Shown here: in pieces, positions 13,622 through 17,311 of the stretch | Layout of the letters: each line of letters starts with the position of its first letter | Numbering within the stretch: the stretch's first letter is position 1 | Source: Nitrosopumilales archaeon | GTDB taxonomy: Archaea > Thermoproteota > Nitrososphaeria > Nitrososphaerales > Nitrososphaeraceae | Assembly (NCBI GenBank): GCA_009665115.1 | Contig: WJXE01000024.1 | Coordinates: 1-17,311 of the forward strand | Reading direction: 5' to 3' | Length of the DNA stretch: 17,311 bases | The notes under the pieces: generated by a model | The model's input: the letters and a program-made list of their open reading frames with translations, nothing else | Told to the model about the DNA's origin: nothing | The model's database searches: none | Translations under genes and position numbers: made by a program

Positions 13622-14237
13622 TGCAAGCATAGAGGAAATAAGCATGTTGCAGCTATCTGATTCTTTTTTTCCAAGTGGTATGTATACAACATCCGGTGGT
13701 TTGGAGGCTTTATACTACAGTAATAGGAAGATTACAGATGCGGATCAATTGCGCGATCTGATAAAAGTGTATTTGGAACATCAAATAGGCCCTGCTGATT
13801 GTAGTGCGCTTGGGAACTCGTATGAACATATACAAAGAAACGATTTGCAGAAACTAGTAGAAGTGGATAATATGATATTCTCGATGAAGCTCATTGAGGA
13901 AGTAAGGAATGCTTCGACCAGATCTGGAACGCAGGTACTAAGATGTGTGAGCTCGTTCAGAACTGATAACAGAATATTGAATGGATATCAAGAAGCAATA
14001 ACTGGTCTTATGATGCTTTATGGTTTCAGCGTAAGCATGGTGGGAGCGGCACTAAGACTGGGCGTGTTACAGCATTTTGATGGACAAAGAATCATTCACG
14101 AGTTAAAACCTAGTATATCAGAGACTGTAGAAAAGAATATTGACAGACCATTAACTAGCATGTGGCAGTTTGCTCCGGATATAGATATACTCCAAATAGC
14201 ACACGAAAGAATGTCGTCAAAAATGTTTATTACTTGA
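13608..14237 (+). CDS. ureF: urease accessory protein UreF
   Basis: A 209-residue all-helical UreF, which bridges UreD and UreG and acts in the GTP-dependent activation complex. The family signature near the N-terminus, LSDSFFPSGMYTTSGGLE (16-33), corresponds to the bacterial SDSxxPxGxFxHSxGLE. Later parts are EVRNASTRSGTQVLR (97-111) and the helix with GAALRLGVLQH. Length is normal. The ATG at 13608 lies within ureE, with GATGGGA about 10 nt upstream; the overlap favours coupled translation. Only a 20-nt gap separates it from the chosen start of ureG. Confidence 0.92.
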   Translation: MNIHNASIEEISMLQLSDSFFPSGMYTTSGGLEALYYSNRKITDADQLRDLIKVYLEHQIGPADCSALGNSYEHIQRNDLQKLVEVDNMIFSMKLIEEVRNASTRSGTQVLRCVSSFRTDNRILNGYQEAITGLMMLYGFSVSMVGAALRLGVLQHFDGQRIIHELKPSISETVEKNIDRPLTSMWQFAPDIDILQIAHERMSSKMFIT

Positions 14238-14257
14238 TTGGGAAGATATTCTCTTTT

Positions 14258-14911
14258 ATGAGCTCTAAGAGAATCCCTAGATTAGGTATTGGTGGGCCTG
14301 TTGGTTCAGGAAAGACTATGTTGATAGAGCAGGTGGTTCCTAGATTATCATCCAGAGGTTACAGAGCCGGGATAGTCTCAAATGATGTGGTCTCAAGGGA
14401 AGACGCTGAGCGGATGAGACGAAATCTTGCGACGGAAAGGGGTTTGATGTCTGAGGATTTGGTAGTAGGGCTTGCAACTGGAGGATGTCCTCATACAGCC
14501 GTACGAGAAGATCCGTCAATGAATATCTCGGTCGTAGAGGAGATGGAATCAAAGCATAGGGATCTCGATTTAATCTTAATTGAGAGTGGGGGTGACAATA
14601 TTACCACCACTTTTAGCCCTGCGCTAGCCGATTACTTTATTTATATCATAGATGTCTCGGGTGGTGACAAATATCCAAGAAAAAGAGGTCTCGGGATAGA
14701 GAGCTGTGATCTCTTAGTCATAAATAAGATTGATGTTGCTCCTTACGTTGGCGCAGACCTCAGTGTGATGGAAAGAGATGCCAAGATTATCCGAGGCGGT
14801 AAACCTTATGTGTTTGTGAACTGCAAAGACGGCCAGGGAACTGAGGAAGTAACAGAGCACATAATAAGAGATGTTCTTTTCGAGGCCCCTCCAAAGGTTG
14901 TAAAGAGATAG
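14258..14911 (+). CDS. ureG: urease accessory GTPase UreG
   Basis: A 217-residue SIMIBI-class GTPase that powers nickel delivery to the urease active site. The P-loop is GGPVGSGKT (12-20), followed by IVSNDVVSREDAE (39-51), the nickel-binding GGCPHTAVRED (75-85, Cys77 and His79), the switch ESGGDNITTTFSP, and the guanine-specificity motif NKIDVAPYVGAD. The same frame is open upstream to an ATG at 14162 inside ureF, but the conserved protein begins directly at SSKRIPRLGIGG, so the ATG at 14258 is chosen. A TTG at 14234 overlapping the ureF stop (TTGA) is another possible coupled start. Next gene after 18 nt. Confidence 0.95.
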   Translation: MSSKRIPRLGIGGPVGSGKTMLIEQVVPRLSSRGYRAGIVSNDVVSREDAERMRRNLATERGLMSEDLVVGLATGGCPHTAVREDPSMNISVVEEMESKHRDLDLILIESGGDNITTTFSPALADYFIYIIDVSGGDKYPRKRGLGIESCDLLVINKIDVAPYVGADLSVMERDAKIIRGGKPYVFVNCKDGQGTEEVTEHIIRDVLFEAPPKVVKR

Positions 14912-14929
14912 GATACGTAGATAGTATTA

Positions 14930-15859
14930 ATGAGTAGCCTAGAGTTTTACACCCCAGATGATATTCCGCCGGAGGTACAGGCATACGGATCAGAGCTGAA
15001 ACAGCTGCAGGTGGGAAGAGCAGGCAAGATCGGTGCTCTGACTTTATTATTAGAGCAAGATCAAGAAAGAGGAAAGACTGTTATCAAAGAACAGTATTCT
15101 AAAGTTCCACTTTTCACTCAAAGAGCACTTTATTTGGAGGAGTCACTGCCTTCTATGGCTTATATCCACATAATGTCTCCTTCTGGGGGAATACTGCAGG
15201 GTGACAGATACAGGATGGATATAGTATTGAAAAATAAGGCTTGCGCTCATATAACTACCCAGGGAGCAACGAGGGTATACAGAATGGAGAGAAATTATGC
15301 CACACAGATCGTAAATGTTTTTGTTGATGAAGGGTCCTACCTCGAATTTGTTCCCGATCAAATAATTCCATACCGAGATTCACGTTTCTATCAGACGGTT
15401 AATTTGAAAGTTCATGATAATGGGACAATGATCTATTCTGAAATAATAGTCCCTGGGAGGGTTGCAAGCGGAGAATCATTTCAATATGATATTTGTTACA
15501 TGAAGGCATTAGCAAAGAATCAGAAGGATACACTAAGGTTCATTGATGTTGCCATATTGGAGCCTAAAAAACGCAACTTGAAGACACTCGGGATATTGGA
15601 CACTTTTGATGTCGTAGGAAGTACGTACATACTTACAAAGGCAGATTATGTTAAAGAATTGAAGGATGAGATAAATTCTGGGTTGTATAAGTTTACGCAA
15701 ATTTCAGGAGGTGCGTCGATCCTGCCGTATAATTCTGGTGTAATAGTGAGGACGCTCGGCAATGTTGCCAGCGATCTTAGAAATGCAATTTATGAGATAA
15801 TCAAAATCACGAGGAGAATAATACTTAATGCCTCGTTTAGCGGAATAAGGAAAGGTTAA
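14930..15859 (+). CDS. ureD: urease accessory protein UreD (UreH)
   Basis: A 309-residue UreD, the scaffold that docks the UreF-UreG complex onto apo-urease and is thought to channel nickel inwards. Conserved parts are SPSGGILQGDRYRMDI (83-98), HITTQGATRVYRME (107-120) and LEFVPDQIIPYRDSRFY (138-154), corresponding to the bacterial PPGGxxGGD, LTTQAATKVYR and LEWLPxExIxF elements. The order ureE-ureF-ureG-ureD is complete. The ATG follows ureG by 18 nt without a strong ribosome binding site. It is the last plus-strand gene of the locus; T-rich sequence follows from about 15873. Confidence 0.92.
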   Translation: MSSLEFYTPDDIPPEVQAYGSELKQLQVGRAGKIGALTLLLEQDQERGKTVIKEQYSKVPLFTQRALYLEESLPSMAYIHIMSPSGGILQGDRYRMDIVLKNKACAHITTQGATRVYRMERNYATQIVNVFVDEGSYLEFVPDQIIPYRDSRFYQTVNLKVHDNGTMIYSEIIVPGRVASGESFQYDICYMKALAKNQKDTLRFIDVAILEPKKRNLKTLGILDTFDVVGSTYILTKADYVKELKDEINSGLYKFTQISGGASILPYNSGVIVRTLGNVASDLRNAIYEIIKITRRIILNASFSGIRKG

Positions 15860-16260
15860 ACATTAATGGTCTAATTTTGTTTGTATCCTTCTTATTTCAT
15901 CTCCTGCCTGTAATCCAGAATTTGGTAACTTTTATTTTATGTCCATTCTGATTATGGTGGACATTAGTAGTCCAGGTTTCATCGAATCCTCATTACAACT
16001 TCACACACAGCAGTAAAGTTCATTTTATGTCTGTCAAATGCGTTCATGTGTATCGTGACGAGGAAAAGAAGATCTCTATTTATTGGGCTACAAGTTAGAA
16101 TAAAGTCATACAGAATGTAAGAGACTGACTCTTTTAGGATGACTATGAAGATATTATATGTACCTTGGGCCATTAATTGAAAAATAATGTTGGATCAGAG
16201 GATTAGAACTCTGCAACAACATTGTTTATTTTGATTTTGAGCTCTTATTCCTCTTCTCAA
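15860..16260. other. intergenic stretch after ureD
   Basis: About 400 bp between convergent genes. T-rich sequence at 15873-15897 (TAATTTTGTTTG and following) may end the ureD transcript. Short open frames on both strands show no recognisable family, and no RNA gene was seen. Confidence 0.5.
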
Positions 16261-16893
16261 TCAAATAGTGTGGATTAATTCTATTAAACTTCTCTTTGGC
16301 TTAGGTTGAAGCATCTTCTGTGGATAACCCAAACATAGAATAGTCGCCGGAACAAGGTTCGTTCCTAAAGCTTCCATTACTTCATCCTCATTTATCATTC
16401 CTATCCATATTGAACTCAGACCTAGAGCATGTGCTGCCAGCTGAGAATATGCTGCAGCTAAAGTTGCATCCTGCAAAGAGAATTTCTTAAGGATATTTGG
16501 AGGAAAGTTCATTTTTACCCTCTCAGAATTCATACAGAAAACCAGAACGAGTGGGGCATTAACGTAAGGTTGTTTATTTGCGGCCTCAACAAGTTTTACT
16601 TTAATTTCTGAGCTATCCACATGAAAAATTTCAAACCCCTGAAAACCTCCAGCCGTGGGAGCAGTATCAGCTGCAGCCAATATCATCTCGATTTTCCAAT
16701 CTTCTACAGCCTTATTTTCAAATTTTCTCTGAGACCTTCTATTTAGCATGACGTTAAAGACGTTGGTCTGCACAACCTCTTCATATTGTCTTTCTTCTTC
16801 TATCGAAGAAACCTCTTCTTTTTTTGGATATAGCAGTTCAGGATGATTATCTCTCGAATACATTCTGGAGAAAATATCTTCAGGATATGACAT
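16261..16893 (-). CDS. nitroreductase-family flavoprotein
   Basis: A 210-residue FMN-dependent nitroreductase-fold protein. The FMN phosphate-binding motif NRRSQRKF (51-58) follows an N-terminal extension of about 45 residues rich in Glu. Then come the helix DTAPTAGGFQGFEIF (76-90), the substrate/FMN segment with AAYSQLAAHALGLSSIWIG (147-165) and LCLGYPQK (186-193). These enzymes move electrons from NAD(P)H to quinones, nitro compounds or other acceptors through FMN; the natural substrate is not evident. The ATG at 16893 starts the frame; no strong ribosome binding site is seen. It is convergent with ureD and not part of the urease locus. Confidence 0.9.
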   Translation of the reverse strand: MSYPEDIFSRMYSRDNHPELLYPKKEEVSSIEEERQYEEVVQTNVFNVMLNRRSQRKFENKAVEDWKIEMILAAADTAPTAGGFQGFEIFHVDSSEIKVKLVEAANKQPYVNAPLVLVFCMNSERVKMNFPPNILKKFSLQDATLAAAYSQLAAHALGLSSIWIGMINEDEVMEALGTNLVPATILCLGYPQKMLQPKPKRSLIELIHTI

Positions 16894-17311
16894 TGTAATA
16901 TGAAATGCGAGTTTACCTTTTACAGGTTGCTAAAAATTGAATGGATGAAATAGTTCTTTCTCTTATCATCAACCACCTTTATTGAGATCATACCTGCTAT
17001 TCATGAAAAAGATAATTGATTGTTGCAAAAATGCTAAAGCTTGATATATGTATGTATTTTGGCTTTTTTGTATTTAAACAAAGTAATACTTGTAACGTAT
17101 CTAACTAGCGTTGGACTACGAGAGATGTCTAGAAGATTCACTGGCTGATTGCAAATGAAGGTGCTTTAATCAAAACCACCTAAATCAGTCACGACAATGC
17201 AGATGAGGTCTTCTTGTAAAGATGAAGAGTTAAATAAACTTGTAAAGGAATCCAAGGCAACTCGTTAAGTCACCCATATCTTCGTATAAGGAGTAGATTA
17301 CAAGATTACTC
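16894..17311. other. right-edge stretch without a convincing gene
   Basis: An A+T-rich region with a TATA-like GATATATGTATGTAT at about 17043-17057. A plus-strand frame from ATG 17195 encodes only 23 residues (MQMRSSCKDEELNKLVKESK and three more) before TAA at about 17266. It may be a micro-ORF or a relic. Nothing else is recognisable. Confidence 0.4.

Noticed and set aside
14162..14257. Upstream ATG giving a 249-residue UreG
   Set aside because: The extra 32 residues lie inside ureF and are unlike UreG, while the conserved protein begins at the ATG at 14258.
1..17311. CRISPR array, tRNA, rRNA, integrase or insertion sequence
   Set aside because: No regularly spaced repeats, no cloverleaf with a GTTCGA-type arm, and no transposase or integrase motifs were found on reading both strands.

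Overview
The window reads as genomic DNA of an ammonia-oxidising archaeon of the Nitrososphaerales (Thaumarchaeota). The support is a low G+C genome, archaeal-type TATA-like boxes, a group II chaperonin (thermosome) subunit, an archaeal B-family DNA polymerase with an altered motif C, and a complete nickel urease locus of the kind these archaea use to make ammonia from urea. A Nitrosocosmicus-like member is possible from the A+T-rich sequence and loose gene packing. That placement is inference, because no rRNA or amo gene is present.

Left part (1-3274, minus strand): the start of a small unrecognised gene running off the left edge, a class II aldolase, and a 786-residue B-family DNA polymerase. 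Middle part (3275-6920): sparse and decaying. It holds a 58-residue two-helix membrane peptide, a DUF308/HdeD-like membrane protein (minus) and a four-helix membrane protein (plus). Between them lie recognisable wreckage: an F420-dependent luciferase-like oxidoreductase fragment, an open frame interrupted by one amber codon, an NTF2/SnoaL-like pseudogene with a frameshift, and a diverged 50-bp repeat.

Right part (6921-15859, all plus strand): a nickel/urease island. It starts with a NiCoT-type nickel permease, then what looks like the N-terminal quarter of a UT-family urea transporter, then ureA-ureB-ureC. A poly-T tract and a new promoter follow. The second unit encodes a divergent chaperonin subunit, an unrecognised 123-residue protein, and the accessory genes ureE-ureF-ureG-ureD. 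All metal ligands and catalytic residues of the urease alpha subunit are present. The permease would import Ni2+, UreE/F/G/D would load it into the UreABC apoenzyme, and the chaperonin plus the 123-residue protein sit where a dedicated assembly factor would be expected. Several short inverted repeats with TAGTC/GACTA or GTCGAC cores lie upstream of the nickel permease, the urea-transporter remnant, ureA and the chaperonin, and may be shared operators.

Right edge: a minus-strand nitroreductase-family flavoprotein and about 400 bp with no convincing gene. No rRNA, tRNA, CRISPR array or intact insertion sequence was seen. The most interesting points are the chaperonin and unknown protein embedded in the urease maturation operon, the truncated urea transporter, and the candidate shared operators.
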